DNA from: Actinomycetes bacterium
Lineage (GTDB): Bacteria > Actinomycetota > Actinomycetes > Streptosporangiales > Streptosporangiaceae
Direction: 5' to 3'
Assembly (NCBI GenBank): GCA_021793235.1
Contig: JAJYTD010000004.1
Coordinates: 124,001 to 188,000 of the forward strand
DNA length: 64,000 bases
This document shows positions 36,624 to 45,900 of this stretch, piece by piece. The position numbers and the translations under genes were made by a program. The notes beneath the pieces are model-generated. The model saw nothing but the letters and a program-made list of their open reading frames with translations. It had not been told where the DNA came from and searched no databases. Position 1 is the first letter of the stretch, and every line of letters begins with the position of its first letter.

Positions 36624-36955
36624 GGGAGCGCGCAGACGATGGCCGGACCCCTGTTGATGATGAGGCACAGTACGCGATCGCGCACCGACTCCAGCAAGCT
36701 CACGGAACCCACTGGCTCGTGTTCTGGGGGCCTGGGAGCCGTGCCTACTGGGCTTTCTACCGAGGCAAAGAGCACGTACGACCTCAATCGGCCCCCACAC
36801 CAGCGTCCCTGCATTGGTCGATGCTCCACATCCAGCAACAGATGGGGCTGGGTGTGGGCGGTGCTCCGATGGGGCGGATCAGGGAAAGATCTCCGTTTTC
36901 CGGACTCCGGACGGACACTGCCGCTTCCCTCAGAAAGATATCGATTTCGTGCTGA
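36620..36955 (+). CDS. Small conserved protein of the HTH/ATPase locus
   Basis: 111 residues, function unknown. The part HRLQQAHGTHWLVFWGPGSR followed by AYWAFYRG is a Trp-rich core that I recall from small proteins next to HTH-ATPase pairs in streptomycetes. The start overlaps the ATPase stop by four bases, indicating translational coupling. No signal peptide or membrane helix is seen. The 230 bases after it hold no gene but should contain the promoter of 37187. Confidence 0.6.
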   Translation: MRERADDGRTPVDDEAQYAIAHRLQQAHGTHWLVFWGPGSRAYWAFYRGKEHVRPQSAPTPASLHWSMLHIQQQMGLGVGGAPMGRIRERSPFSGLRTDTAASLRKISISC

Positions 36956-37186
36956 CCGAAGCCCTGACGCTGGTCCGATGACCAACAACGGCGTGTGTCT
37001 CGGGCAGCTTCTCGGCTCCTTCTACTCCGGACGGGTGACCCCTGACCCCGGGACTCGTTCGGTAACGGTGGCATGGCACAGCAGTGCCTGTGTGGCGGTG
37101 CGTATTGGCATTCTCACCGCTCCGCGCATCGCACCCGTGCCATCTCCATCACCCCTTCGCCAGAGAAAATCAGAGAGGACCCCCAG

Positions 37187-37930
37187 ATGTCCGTCACGCT
37201 GAACCCGGTGACCCTGACCATTCCGGATCACCGTTTCGACCCCCGATGGAACCGCATCACCGGGATGTCGGTCGAAGGCGACACGATCACCATCGAGCCC
37301 GAGAAGTACTTCTTCCGACTGGAGTCCGATGCCTGGCGGGTGATCGAATGGGACAAGGTTGTCACTGAGCTTCTCCACGTCAACGAGACCTCCGAGTCGG
37401 CCATCGAGCAGATCGCTTTGGAGTACATCGCTCAGAATTCCCACATCACCAACGACCCCGCTGAGGTCCTGAGCATCGCTTGGCAGGTCTACAGCTACCT
37501 CTTCCGCGAGGAGCACCTGGCCTCGCTGGGCATCGACGGGATCACCGCAGACCATCTCCGGATGCTTGCGGAGGTCTCGACCTTCACCGCTCTGAACAAG
37601 GTCGAGGATGACGGTCAAATCAGCATCGTGGGTCCCACCTGGTTCTTCGCGGACACGGCGCAGGTCATCTATGACCTGGACGAACCCACAACCGAGTTGC
37701 TGGATGAGGTCTTCCACGGTGCTTGGTTCAACGAGTATCGGCGCATCGAGGGTGTCAAGGCCCACGCGGCCCTCGGCGGACGCCTGGTGCACGGGTGCCA
37801 GTCCGCCCCTGACAGGCGCGGCGGAGTCGTGGCGCCCTACGGCACGAACATGAAGCGGTTCCGAGATGAGCTGGACTCGTTCCGGGACACCTGGCTCACG
37901 ACGGTTCAGTCGTACGGCGAGCAGTCTTGA
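37187..37930 (+). CDS. Uncharacterised protein, first gene of the island operon
   Basis: 247 residues, acidic, without membrane segments or a domain I recognise. N-terminal strands (VTLTIPDHRFDPRWNRITGM, TITIEPEKYFFRLE) are followed by a helical middle (SESAIEQIALEYIAQ, LSIAWQVYSYLFREEHLASLGIDG) and a region with HGAWFNEYRRIEG and VHGCQ. AGAGAGGA lies seven bases before ATG 37187. A strong hairpin separates it from the APH-like gene, so it may be made in excess over the downstream products. Confidence 0.7.
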   Translation: MSVTLNPVTLTIPDHRFDPRWNRITGMSVEGDTITIEPEKYFFRLESDAWRVIEWDKVVTELLHVNETSESAIEQIALEYIAQNSHITNDPAEVLSIAWQVYSYLFREEHLASLGIDGITADHLRMLAEVSTFTALNKVEDDGQISIVGPTWFFADTAQVIYDLDEPTTELLDEVFHGAWFNEYRRIEGVKAHAALGGRLVHGCQSAPDRRGGVVAPYGTNMKRFRDELDSFRDTWLTTVQSYGEQS

Positions 37931-37946
37931 CGAACCACTCTCCCAA

Positions 37947-37975
37947 GGGGCTCTCCGGCGTCCCCGGAGAGCCCC
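37947..37975 (+). terminator. Strong intercistronic hairpin
   Basis: GGGGCTCTCCGG and its complement form a perfect 12-bp stem with a 5-base loop, 16 bases after the stop at 37930 and 22 before the next GTG. No T run follows, so it may be a terminator with read-through or an mRNA-stabilising hairpin. Confidence 0.6.
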
Positions 37976-37997
37976 GATCCGATACAAGGAGTCACAC

Positions 37998-38915
37998 GTG
38001 CGTTCAGCCGACACCGAAGGTATGCGCGGCGAACTACTCGGCTCATCCGGCATGAGTGCGGATTTCGTAGAGGCGAAGGCGCTGCATAGCTGGGAGCTCT
38101 CACATGTGGAGCGCTTGATCCTGACGGACGGGACCACCATCATCTTCAAGTGCGCCACTGAGCCCTTCACGCATGAACATGAGGCACTGATCGGAGCCTG
38201 GCAGGCGGGCGTGGGCGTTCCCCGATTGATCAAGTTCTTCCGGTCAGGGACCACCTTGGCGATGCTGATGGAGGACCTGGGTGAACCCGACCAGGAGGCT
38301 ACGGATGAGCACGGCATCACCGCAGCCGTGCAGCTTCACTCCGCAGCGATCCCGCCGTCTCTTCCCCAAGCCGATAACAAGTGGTTGGCCTCCCTCCCGC
38401 AAAGGGCGATGCGTACCCTAGACCTTCTGAATGAACAGGGCCGATGGTCTGATGCCGACGACATCAGGGAGGCACTGCGCGACATCGACCGCGCGGCTTC
38501 CCAGCGAGCAGAGGGCACGACGACCGCACCCTATGGATGGGTCCACTCGGAGTTTCACCCCGAGAGCCTGCTCGTGCGCGATGGGCGCGTCCGTCTCTAC
38601 GATCTCGCCCGTGCTTTCCACGGGCCGTGCCTTCTCGATCTCGCATCCTGGCACGGAACCGTCGAAGCACCTGACCCTGACCGAACCCGCGAGTTCCTGG
38701 AGTCCTACGTCGAGGCTGGAGGCAGCGCCAGCGCCCTCACACGCCGTGGCGGCCTGAAGCCGCAGGACTGGGCACTCGGATGGCACAGGGTGTGGGCTCT
38801 GGAATGGTTCCTCGCCCAGGCCCTGGTCTGGATCGGTGACGTCTCGGCCGATCACGCCTACATGAACGTGGTCCGTCGCCACACCCACGATGCGGCGTAT
38901 CTCCTCAACATCTGA
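37998..38915 (+). CDS. Aminoglycoside phosphotransferase (APH)-fold protein
   Basis: 305 residues of the APH/choline-kinase fold (LMEDLGEPD hinge, VQLHSAAIP, YGWVHSEFHPESLLVRDGRVRLYDLARAFHG split as catalytic and metal segments). The catalytic loop, normally HGDxHxxN, reads HSEFHPES, so Asp is Glu and Asn is Ser, and the second metal site reads YDLARA. Activity is therefore doubtful. AAGGAG lies six bases before GTG 37998. It precedes the HAD gene by 18 bp. Confidence 0.72.
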   Translation: MRSADTEGMRGELLGSSGMSADFVEAKALHSWELSHVERLILTDGTTIIFKCATEPFTHEHEALIGAWQAGVGVPRLIKFFRSGTTLAMLMEDLGEPDQEATDEHGITAAVQLHSAAIPPSLPQADNKWLASLPQRAMRTLDLLNEQGRWSDADDIREALRDIDRAASQRAEGTTTAPYGWVHSEFHPESLLVRDGRVRLYDLARAFHGPCLLDLASWHGTVEAPDPDRTREFLESYVEAGGSASALTRRGGLKPQDWALGWHRVWALEWFLAQALVWIGDVSADHAYMNVVRRHTHDAAYLLNI

Positions 38916-38933
38916 TCTCTGGAGGACGGTCCC

Positions 38934-39563
38934 ATGGCAGGGAGCCCCCCGTATCTGCTGATCGACGTCGACGGAGTTCTCAACCCGTTCCCCGGCCCAG
39001 GCGGTTCTGTACCACCGGAGTACCACCCACACCGAGTCGCCTTCAAGGGCCATCAGGACGTACCGGTCTGGCTCAACCCACACCACGGGGTCACGATCAA
39101 CGCCCTGAGCTCCACGGGCACCATCCGACCGCTCTGGGCAACGAGCTGGGGAGCCGAGGCGAACCTCCTGATCGCACCACACGTGAACATGCCCCAGATG
39201 CCACACATCGACTTGGGCACACCCGACATCTCAACGCCCCACCCTCACGGTTACCTCTGGAAGCGCGACCCGGTGGCCGATTGGCTCAAGGACGAAGCTG
39301 TCGCCTGGATCGACGACGACTTCGCACAGCCGGACTACGACTGGGCCATGGAGCGAACCTTGCTCGGTGTTCCCACGCTACTGATCCAGCCTGACCCATA
39401 TGCAGGTCTACAGCATCACCATATCGCGGCCGTTCGGCTCTGGGCTATTGCTGTCATGCGGGACTACGACACCTATGGGAGCCATCATGAGCGCCCCCTT
39501 GCAGACCCACGAGACCCAGTTGCTCCGGACATCCAGCGGAGTCCACGTTCCGATCGACCGTGA
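38934..39563 (+). CDS. HAD-family phosphatase, Swiss-Army-Knife RNA repair type
   Basis: 209 residues. The HAD motif I is LIDVDGVLN near the N-terminus, motif II lies in LWATSWG and motif IV is WIDDDF. This compact arrangement with PLWATSWGAEAN matches the HAD domain family found in Swiss Army Knife RNA repair proteins, where it acts as an end-processing phosphatase. As a stand-alone protein its substrate is open. GGAGG lies ten bases before the ATG. Its 3' end overlaps the following gene by 77 bases. Confidence 0.75.
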   Translation: MAGSPPYLLIDVDGVLNPFPGPGGSVPPEYHPHRVAFKGHQDVPVWLNPHHGVTINALSSTGTIRPLWATSWGAEANLLIAPHVNMPQMPHIDLGTPDISTPHPHGYLWKRDPVADWLKDEAVAWIDDDFAQPDYDWAMERTLLGVPTLLIQPDPYAGLQHHHIAAVRLWAIAVMRDYDTYGSHHERPLADPRDPVAPDIQRSPRSDRP

Positions 39564-39972
39564 CCTCGTTCCGCTGATCCTCCGCCTCTGGTCCCTCGGC
39601 TTGAATACCAGAGCCAGTTGTCAGAACTTCGGCGAATCGTTGGAGGACTCAGGCCCGGGAATACCTCCGGGCGATCCACGGTGGAGCGCCTTCTACGCCG
39701 ATCGAGTGTGGTTGAAGCTGTCACCGGCCCCCGCCGAACACCTGATTACCCTTCTTGGCGCGGATAAGGAACTCAGCATCGCCATGAACGAATGGGGCAG
39801 GGCAGCATCCTGGCTTTGCATGCGCCCTGTTGTACCGGACGTCTACGGCGGACCAGCGCGAACCCGGGACACTCACCTCTTCTTCCCACGAAAGCATCTC
39901 GATCATGTGGTGGAAGTGCTCGGCAGGTCGGAATCGGTTCCGTTCCAGCCAGATTCGGTGAGAACCGGGTGA
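39487..39972 (+). CDS. Uncharacterised small protein with an NTRASCQ motif
   Basis: 161 residues. The segment VPLILRLWSLGLNTRASCQ near residues 26-44 is a pattern met in small phage- and island-borne proteins of unknown function, often with Cys and Gln at the same place. The rest has no recognisable domain. GGGAG six bases before ATG 39487 supports the start, which lies inside the HAD gene in another frame. It is last in the operon; a terminator follows. Confidence 0.6.
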   Translation: MSAPLQTHETQLLRTSSGVHVPIDRDLVPLILRLWSLGLNTRASCQNFGESLEDSGPGIPPGDPRWSAFYADRVWLKLSPAPAEHLITLLGADKELSIAMNEWGRAASWLCMRPVVPDVYGGPARTRDTHLFFPRKHLDHVVEVLGRSESVPFQPDSVRTG

Positions 39973-40029
39973 GTTCCTCCCCGCCCTCAAGTGAGCAAGG
40001 ATTCATCTCCGCAGTAGTCACAGATAATG

Positions 40030-40062
40030 GGGCCTCGCTCGGTGAACCGGGTGAGGCCCTTT
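40030..40062 (+). terminator. Rho-independent terminator of the island operon
   Basis: GGGCCTC/GAGGCCC stem with an inner CGGT/ACCG stem, then TTT. It lies 58 bases after the stop at 39972. Confidence 0.7.
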
Positions 40063-40242
40063 GTGCCGCAGACTGAGCACGGCTCCGGACGCCGACGGAC
40101 CCCAGCAGTGGCACCAGGGCGTGCCGCGCGGTGCGGGTGGCCCCCAGCGTGGCTCTGGCCGACCCACGGTGCCTAGCGTTGATGGGAGTTTTCTGAACCT
40201 CCTGCGGACATGGCGAAGGGCGCCAAGGATTGGTGTGTGACG

Positions 40243-40354
40243 ACCAACCTGGGCGCCATTCGCACCGCCCAGAGCATGGGGTGGTTGTGAGCATCATGGA
40301 CGGAGAGAAGCTGCGCGGACTCGCCGAGGAGTTCGACAACACGGACCAGAGTGA
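40243..40354. repeat. Right direct repeat of the island
   Basis: 112-bp copy of 33305-33419. Its first part encodes TNLGAIRTAQSMGWL and a stop, a response-regulator tail lacking one codon, and its last 70 bases repeat the antitoxin-like start exactly. Upstream of it no other part of a response regulator is seen. The 433-bp gap 39973-40405 otherwise holds only the terminator. Confidence 0.85.
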
Positions 40355-40405
40355 AGTAGTGGGTGTGCGCCTTCGCTCCTTCGTTTGCCACCCCCCGCGT
40401 CTTGG

Positions 40406-42583
40406 TCAAAGGAACCGCAGGACCAGCATTGCCGTGTCGTCGGTGTGGCCGCCGGGGGCGAACTCCTCCAGGTCGCGGTCGAGGCGGACGATGACGGCCT
40501 GGGCGGTGAGGCCCGAACAGTGGGAGAAGATGTCCATCAGGCCTTCGTCGCCGAGCATGTCGGCATTGTGGCGGCGCTCGGTCACACCGTCGGTCACCGC
40601 GAGGAGTACGTCGCCGGAGGCGGCCTCGATGGTCTCGGTGTAGAAGTCGACGTCCTCGAACGCGCCCAGCAGCGGCTGTGAGGTACCCAGGGATGCCACC
40701 TCGCCTTTCCGGTTGAGCTTCAGCGGGAGCGGGTGGCCCGCCGAGACCAGGCGGATGCGCATGCCCTCACCCGGCTCGCCCATCGGCGTCATCTCGCCGT
40801 AGAGCATGGTGAGGAACCGGGTCGTGGTGTTCTCGTCCAGAATGGCCATGTTCAGCCGACGCATGATGTGGGCCGGCGAGAACCCCTCGCGAGCCAGCGC
40901 GCGGAGAGTGTGCCGGGCCAGGCCGGTGACGGCGGCCGCGGTCGGTCCGGTGCCGCAGACGTCGCCGATCGCGAAGCACCAGCGGCCATCGGCGGCGAAG
41001 ATGTCGTAGAAGTCGCCGCCCACCACGGTGCGCTCGTCAGCGGAACGGTAGAACACGGCGTGGTCGACACCGGGAATGTCCGGTTCCTTCTCCTTGGCGG
41101 GGAGCAGGCTGCGTTGGAGGGCCTCGCTCATGGAGGTCTGCCCCTCGTAGAGCCGTGCGTTCTCCATCGCCGACGACACCCGGCTGGCCAGGTCGTCGAC
41201 AACGTCCACGTCCTCGCGGGGGAAGTCCTCCTCCGTGTTCTTGCCCAGGGTCATCCGGCCGAGCGTCCGGCCGTGCGCGATCAGCGGAATGCTGATCGCG
41301 GGGCTCTCCGCCAGCTCCAGTGTCAGCTCGTCGGTCAGCCCCGCGGCGGTGAGCATGTCCTTGTCCCACAGCGGGCCCGGTACACGCTGCTCCGGGGGCG
41401 GCATTTCGGTGAGCAGGGCGCGCAGCACGTCGTTGTAGTTCTCGTTGCTGTGCATGGTGTGCACCAGCCGCGGAGTCCCCAGATCGTTGACGGTGTGCAC
41501 GGCGCACCAGGCGCCCAGCCGCGACGTGATCAACTGCGCGGCCAGCGCCGCCGTCTTCTGCTCGTCCAGCGTCCCGGTGAGCAGGTCGCTGGCCTCGGCG
41601 AGGAAGCTCAGGCTGGCCCGCCGGGCCAGCTCCACCTCGGCCAGCCGCGCGCGTTCCATGGGCAGCGCGATGCGGTCGGCCCCCTCCTGCAGCCGGCGGG
41701 CCGCGGTGTCCCCGAAGTGCCGGATGCGCCGTGACGCGACACCGATCAGGCCGGTGACCCGGCCTTCGACGATGAGCGGAGCGGTGACCAGGGAGCGCAT
41801 GCCCGCTTTGGAGAGCCGGCCGCTGTGCGCCCGAGCGATCATCAGGTCATCGTTGATGACCGCGCCGGGGGCCGGCGCGACCGAGGGGAATGTCTCTTCG
41901 GTGCGGCTGCGGAACGAGCGCCAGGGGCCGCTGGTCAGTCCGGTGGCGGCGCGGAGTTCCCACTCGGTCTCATCGGTGGTGGCCAGCGCGATGTAGGCGG
42001 CGTCGCCGCCCAGGGCCGACCGGGCGTACTCGACGGTGCGGTCCAGCAATTCCGGCAGGGAGAGCCGAGCGGCCAGAGCGGCGTCCAGCGCGGCCCACGG
42101 GTTGGGCTTCACCGTCCGGCGGCGCGGCGGACGGGTCGGCAGCGGGGGCGCGAGTTCGGTCCCGGTCGGCTCGTCCTGGATCCGGAACCAGACGGCTTTG
42201 TCGTCCTTGCTGTAGCTGACACCCCACGTTGTGGCGAGTGCACCGGCGAGGGCGAGGCCCAGTCCGCCGTTGCGTCCGTTGTCAGTGGAGGGAGAGGTGT
42301 CCACGGACAAGGGGCCCGCTTTGGGAACGGCGCGTTCGGGGACACGGTCGGCCACCACCACCTCGACCGCGTCCGGCAGGCGCCGGATGGTCAGCTCCAG
42401 CATGCTCTCCGCGTGGATGACCGCGTTCGTCACCAGTTCGCTGGCGAGCAGGATGATGTCATCGGTCGAATGCTCCACACCCCAGTCCCGCAGCGTCTCA
42501 AGGACGAACAGTCGGGCATCGCCCGCTGTCTCGGGAGCGGGTGAGAACTCGCGGTGGGCGACCTTTATCGCATCATGTGGCAT
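40406..42583 (-). CDS. Multidomain SpoIIE-type serine phosphatase with N-terminal ATPase and GAF domains
   Basis: 725 residues. Order: RsbW-like HATPase (about 5-140; ILLASELVTNAVIHAES, GGLGLALAGALA), two GAF-like regions (about 165-320 and 330-490), and a PP2C/SpoIIE phosphatase (about 505-725) with GGDFYDIF, GDVCGTGPTAA and GGHTDDTAML metal motifs intact. One protein thus carries both a kinase-like and a phosphatase module of the partner-switching kind, which act on STAS anti-sigma antagonists such as that at 50633. Soluble. It is divergent from the hybrid kinase at 42953. Confidence 0.88.
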   Translation of the reverse strand: MPHDAIKVAHREFSPAPETAGDARLFVLETLRDWGVEHSTDDIILLASELVTNAVIHAESMLELTIRRLPDAVEVVVADRVPERAVPKAGPLSVDTSPSTDNGRNGGLGLALAGALATTWGVSYSKDDKAVWFRIQDEPTGTELAPPLPTRPPRRRTVKPNPWAALDAALAARLSLPELLDRTVEYARSALGGDAAYIALATTDETEWELRAATGLTSGPWRSFRSRTEETFPSVAPAPGAVINDDLMIARAHSGRLSKAGMRSLVTAPLIVEGRVTGLIGVASRRIRHFGDTAARRLQEGADRIALPMERARLAEVELARRASLSFLAEASDLLTGTLDEQKTAALAAQLITSRLGAWCAVHTVNDLGTPRLVHTMHSNENYNDVLRALLTEMPPPEQRVPGPLWDKDMLTAAGLTDELTLELAESPAISIPLIAHGRTLGRMTLGKNTEEDFPREDVDVVDDLASRVSSAMENARLYEGQTSMSEALQRSLLPAKEKEPDIPGVDHAVFYRSADERTVVGGDFYDIFAADGRWCFAIGDVCGTGPTAAAVTGLARHTLRALAREGFSPAHIMRRLNMAILDENTTTRFLTMLYGEMTPMGEPGEGMRIRLVSAGHPLPLKLNRKGEVASLGTSQPLLGAFEDVDFYTETIEAASGDVLLAVTDGVTERRHNADMLGDEGLMDIFSHCSGLTAQAVIVRLDRDLEEFAPGGHTDDTAMLVLRFL

Positions 42584-42952
42584 TGTGAAGCCGTACGGTC
42601 TCTTTCAGCGTCGAGTGGGCGGCCGCGTCCCCCGGCGGTAGCAGAACGATCACCCCACATTCCCTATTTCGTCCTCCGCCGGTTCCGGCGATATCTGCCC
42701 GGCCGCTTCAGGAACAGGTAGGAACAGCGATGCAATCATGATGTCAGAACGTGCATGTAGTGAGGAGCCCGGCCGCATAACGTGAAATCCAGAAGTCCAT
42801 CCCCCGTGGACGAGACGGCGCGCCTTCGGTGCGCCGTAGTGCGGTGTACCGAAAGCCACGGCGGTGTTCCCGCCGACCGCCCGCGCACAACGGTCCCCCG
42901 GCTCCACCGCCGGGTGGTAGACGCCCACGTTGAGGAGTAGAGGAGGGGATCC
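42584..42952. other. Divergent intergenic region
   Basis: 369 bases between the SpoIIE phosphatase and the hybrid kinase, which point away from each other, so promoters of both should lie here. GAGGAGTAGAGGAGGGG before 42953 is the kinase ribosome site. I saw no clear operator. Confidence 0.5.
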
Positions 42953-45900
42953 ATGTCCGAGGTCACCACTCGAGTACCGCAGCCGGAAGAACAGTTGGAC
43001 GAGCTGCTCGACGCCCTGTACAGCATGCGCGACGGTGATTTCAGCGTACGGCTGAACACCCGAAGGGACGGTCGGGCCGGCGAGATCGCGTCGGTGTTCA
43101 ACCAGGTACTCGACCACTGCGAGCAACTGAGCAGTGAACTGCAGCGTGTGGGCACCGTCGTCAGCACCGAGGGCAGGCTCAACGAACGCGTCTCGGTCAG
43201 TCCGGCGCGAGGAGCGTGGGGCACGAGCGTGCGGTCGCTCAACCAGCTGCTCGACGAGGTCAACGAACCGGTGACCGCGGTCGCCCGGATCCTCGACGCC
43301 GTGGCCGGGGGCGATCTGTCCCAGCGGGTGGACCTCACCAACCGGTACGGTTCCCTGAACGGCGATCTGCTCCGCCTCGCCACGTCGGTCAACCGCATGG
43401 CCGACCAGATGCACAGCTTCACCAACGAGGTCACCCGGGTGGCGCGTGAAGTGGGCACCGAGGGCAAGCTGGGCGGCAGCGCGCAGGTCGACGGCGTCTC
43501 GGGGGCATGGCGGGACGTCACCGAATCGGTCAACCAGATGGCGGCGCGGCTCACCGCCCAGGTGCGCGACATCTCCACGGTGACGTCGGCCGTGGCAAAG
43601 GGCGATCTGGGCCGCAAGGTGACGGTGAACGTCCAGGGCGAGATGCTTCAGCTCAAGGACACCGTCAACACCATGGTGGACCAGTTGTCGACGTTCGGCG
43701 ACGAGGTCACCCGGGTGGCGCGTGAGGTGGGCACCGAGGGCAAGCTGGGCGGTCGGGCCAACGTCAAGGGCGTCTCGGGCATCTGGAAGGACCTCACCGA
43801 CAACGTCAACTCCATGGCCGACAACCTCACCAATCAGGTGCGGGATATCTCCCAGGTCACTACGGGCGTTGCGCGGGGCGATCTGAGCCGCAAGGTGACC
43901 GTGGACGTCCAGGGCGAGATGCTTCAGCTCAAGGACACCGTCAACACGATGGTCGACCAGCTCGACTCGTTCGCCGACGAGGTCACCCGGGTGGCGCGTG
44001 AGGTGGGCACCGAGGGCAAGCTGGGCGGTCGGGCCAACGTCAAGGGCGTCTCGGGCATCTGGAAGGACCTCACCGACAACGTCAACTCCATGGCCAACAG
44101 CCTGACCTACCAGGTGCGCAACATCTCTCAGGTCACCACCGCCGTCGCCAGGGGCGATCTGAGTAAGAAGATCACCGTTGACGCCCAAGGTGAGATGCTT
44201 CAGCTCAAGGACACCGTCAACACGATGGTCGACCAGCTGGAGTCCTTCGCCGGCGAGGTGACCCGCATGGCGCGCGAGGTGGGCACCGAGGGGACGCTGG
44301 GCGGCCAGGCGCACGTGCGCGGCGTGTCCGGGGTGTGGAAGGACCTCACCGACAACGTCAACTCCATGGCCAACAACCTCACCCACCAGGTGCGCCAGAT
44401 CTCCATCGTCACGCGAGCCGTCGCCAACGGGGACCTCACCAAGAAGGTCACGGTCAACGCCAAGGGCGAGATCCTCGAGCTCAAGGACACCATCAACACG
44501 ATGGTGGACCAGCTCGACTCGTTCGCCGACGAGGTCACCAGGATGGCCCGCGAGGTCGGCACCGAGGGCCAGCTCGGCGGCCGCGCTGACGTGAAGGGCG
44601 TCATGGGGACCTGGAAGGACCTCACCGAGAACGTCAACTCGATGTCGCACAACCTCACCACGCAGGTGCGCAACATCTCCCAGGTGACGTCGGCGGTGGC
44701 CAAGGGCGACCTGAGCAAGAAGATCACCATTGACGCCCAAGGCGAGATCCTCGAACTCAAGGACACCGTGAACACCATGGTGGACCAGTTGTCCGCGTTC
44801 GCCACGGAGGTGACACGGGTCGCCCATGAGGTGGGCAGTGAGGGGCAGCTCGGCGGCCAGGCCAAGGTCGAGGGTGTGACCGGAACGTGGAAGCAGCTCA
44901 CCGACAGCGTGAACGAGCTGGCCGGCAACCTCACCACACAGGTGCGCGCGATCGGCGAGGTCGCCAGCGCGGTCACCCGGGGCGACCTGACCCGCAACAT
45001 CCAGGTCGACGCCCGCGGCGAGATGCAGCAGCTCAAGGACAACATCAACCTGATGGTGAGCAACCTGCGCGAGACCACCGCGGCACAGCGCGACGAGGAC
45101 TGGCTGAAGAGCAACCTCGCCCGCGTCTCCGGCCTCATCCAGGGCCACCGCGACCTCAACGAGCTGGCCCGGCTGATCATCACCGAGGTGACACCGCTGG
45201 TGCGGGCCCAGTACGGCGCCTGCTTCCTGCCCGAGGAGAAGGACGACGAGGAGACGTTCCGCCTCTACGCGAGCTTCGGCTACCGGCCTGACGGGCCCCG
45301 CCGCCTGCAGTCCGGGACCGGCCTGGTCGGCGAGGTCATCGCGCAGAAGAAGGAGATCATCGTCCACGATGTTCCGCCGGGCTACGTGAAGATCGAGTCC
45401 GGGCTCGGGAGCGCGCCGCCGCTGACGATCGTGATCCTGCCGATCATCTCCGAGGGGCGCGCGCTCGGCGCCATCGAACTCGGCTCCTACAGCCAGTTCC
45501 GCGAAGTCCACCTCGACTTCCTGCGCCAGCTCATGGCCCAGATCGGGACCACGATCAATACGATCCTGGCCAACTCCAAGACCGAATACCTGCTGCTGCA
45601 GTCCCGCCAGTTGACCAACGCCCTGCAGGAGCGCTCCAACGAGCTGCAGCGCCAGCAGGAGGAGCTGCGCCGCAAGAACGCGGAGCTGCACAGCAAGGCG
45701 GGCCAGCTCGCCAGCCAGAACCGGGCGATCGAGCTGCAGAACCGGCAGATCGAGCGGGCGCGGCGCTCCCTGGAGGACCGGGCCCACCAGCTGCAGATCT
45801 CCTCGAAGTACAAGTCCGAGTTCCTCGCGAACATGTCGCACGAGCTGCGCACCCCGTTGAACAGCCTGTTGATCCTGGCCCGGCTGCTGGCCGACAACAG

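Larger units (their letters stand above)
33305..40354. mobile_element. Candidate genomic island bounded by direct repeats
   Basis: About 6.9 kb between 115/112-bp direct repeats at the 3' end of a response-regulator gene. Inside are an IS481 remnant, accessory-type genes (acetyltransferase, HTH-TPR regulator, anti-sigma-like ATPase, small unknown proteins, APH and HAD folds) and a terminator just before the right repeat. The base composition looks less GC-biased than the flanks. No integrase or intact transposase is present, so mobility is either lost or depended on an outside enzyme; homologous exchange through the repeats is another explanation. Confidence 0.55.

Noticed and set aside
33305-40354. 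tRNA-borne attachment site or integrative element with integrase
   Set aside because: The repeats lie in a protein gene end, and no tRNA, integrase or intact transposase is visible.
43592-45069. Regular repeats as a CRISPR array
   Set aside because: Units are 276 bp, contiguous, protein-coding and have no spacers; the same holds for the 75-bp repeats at 9762.
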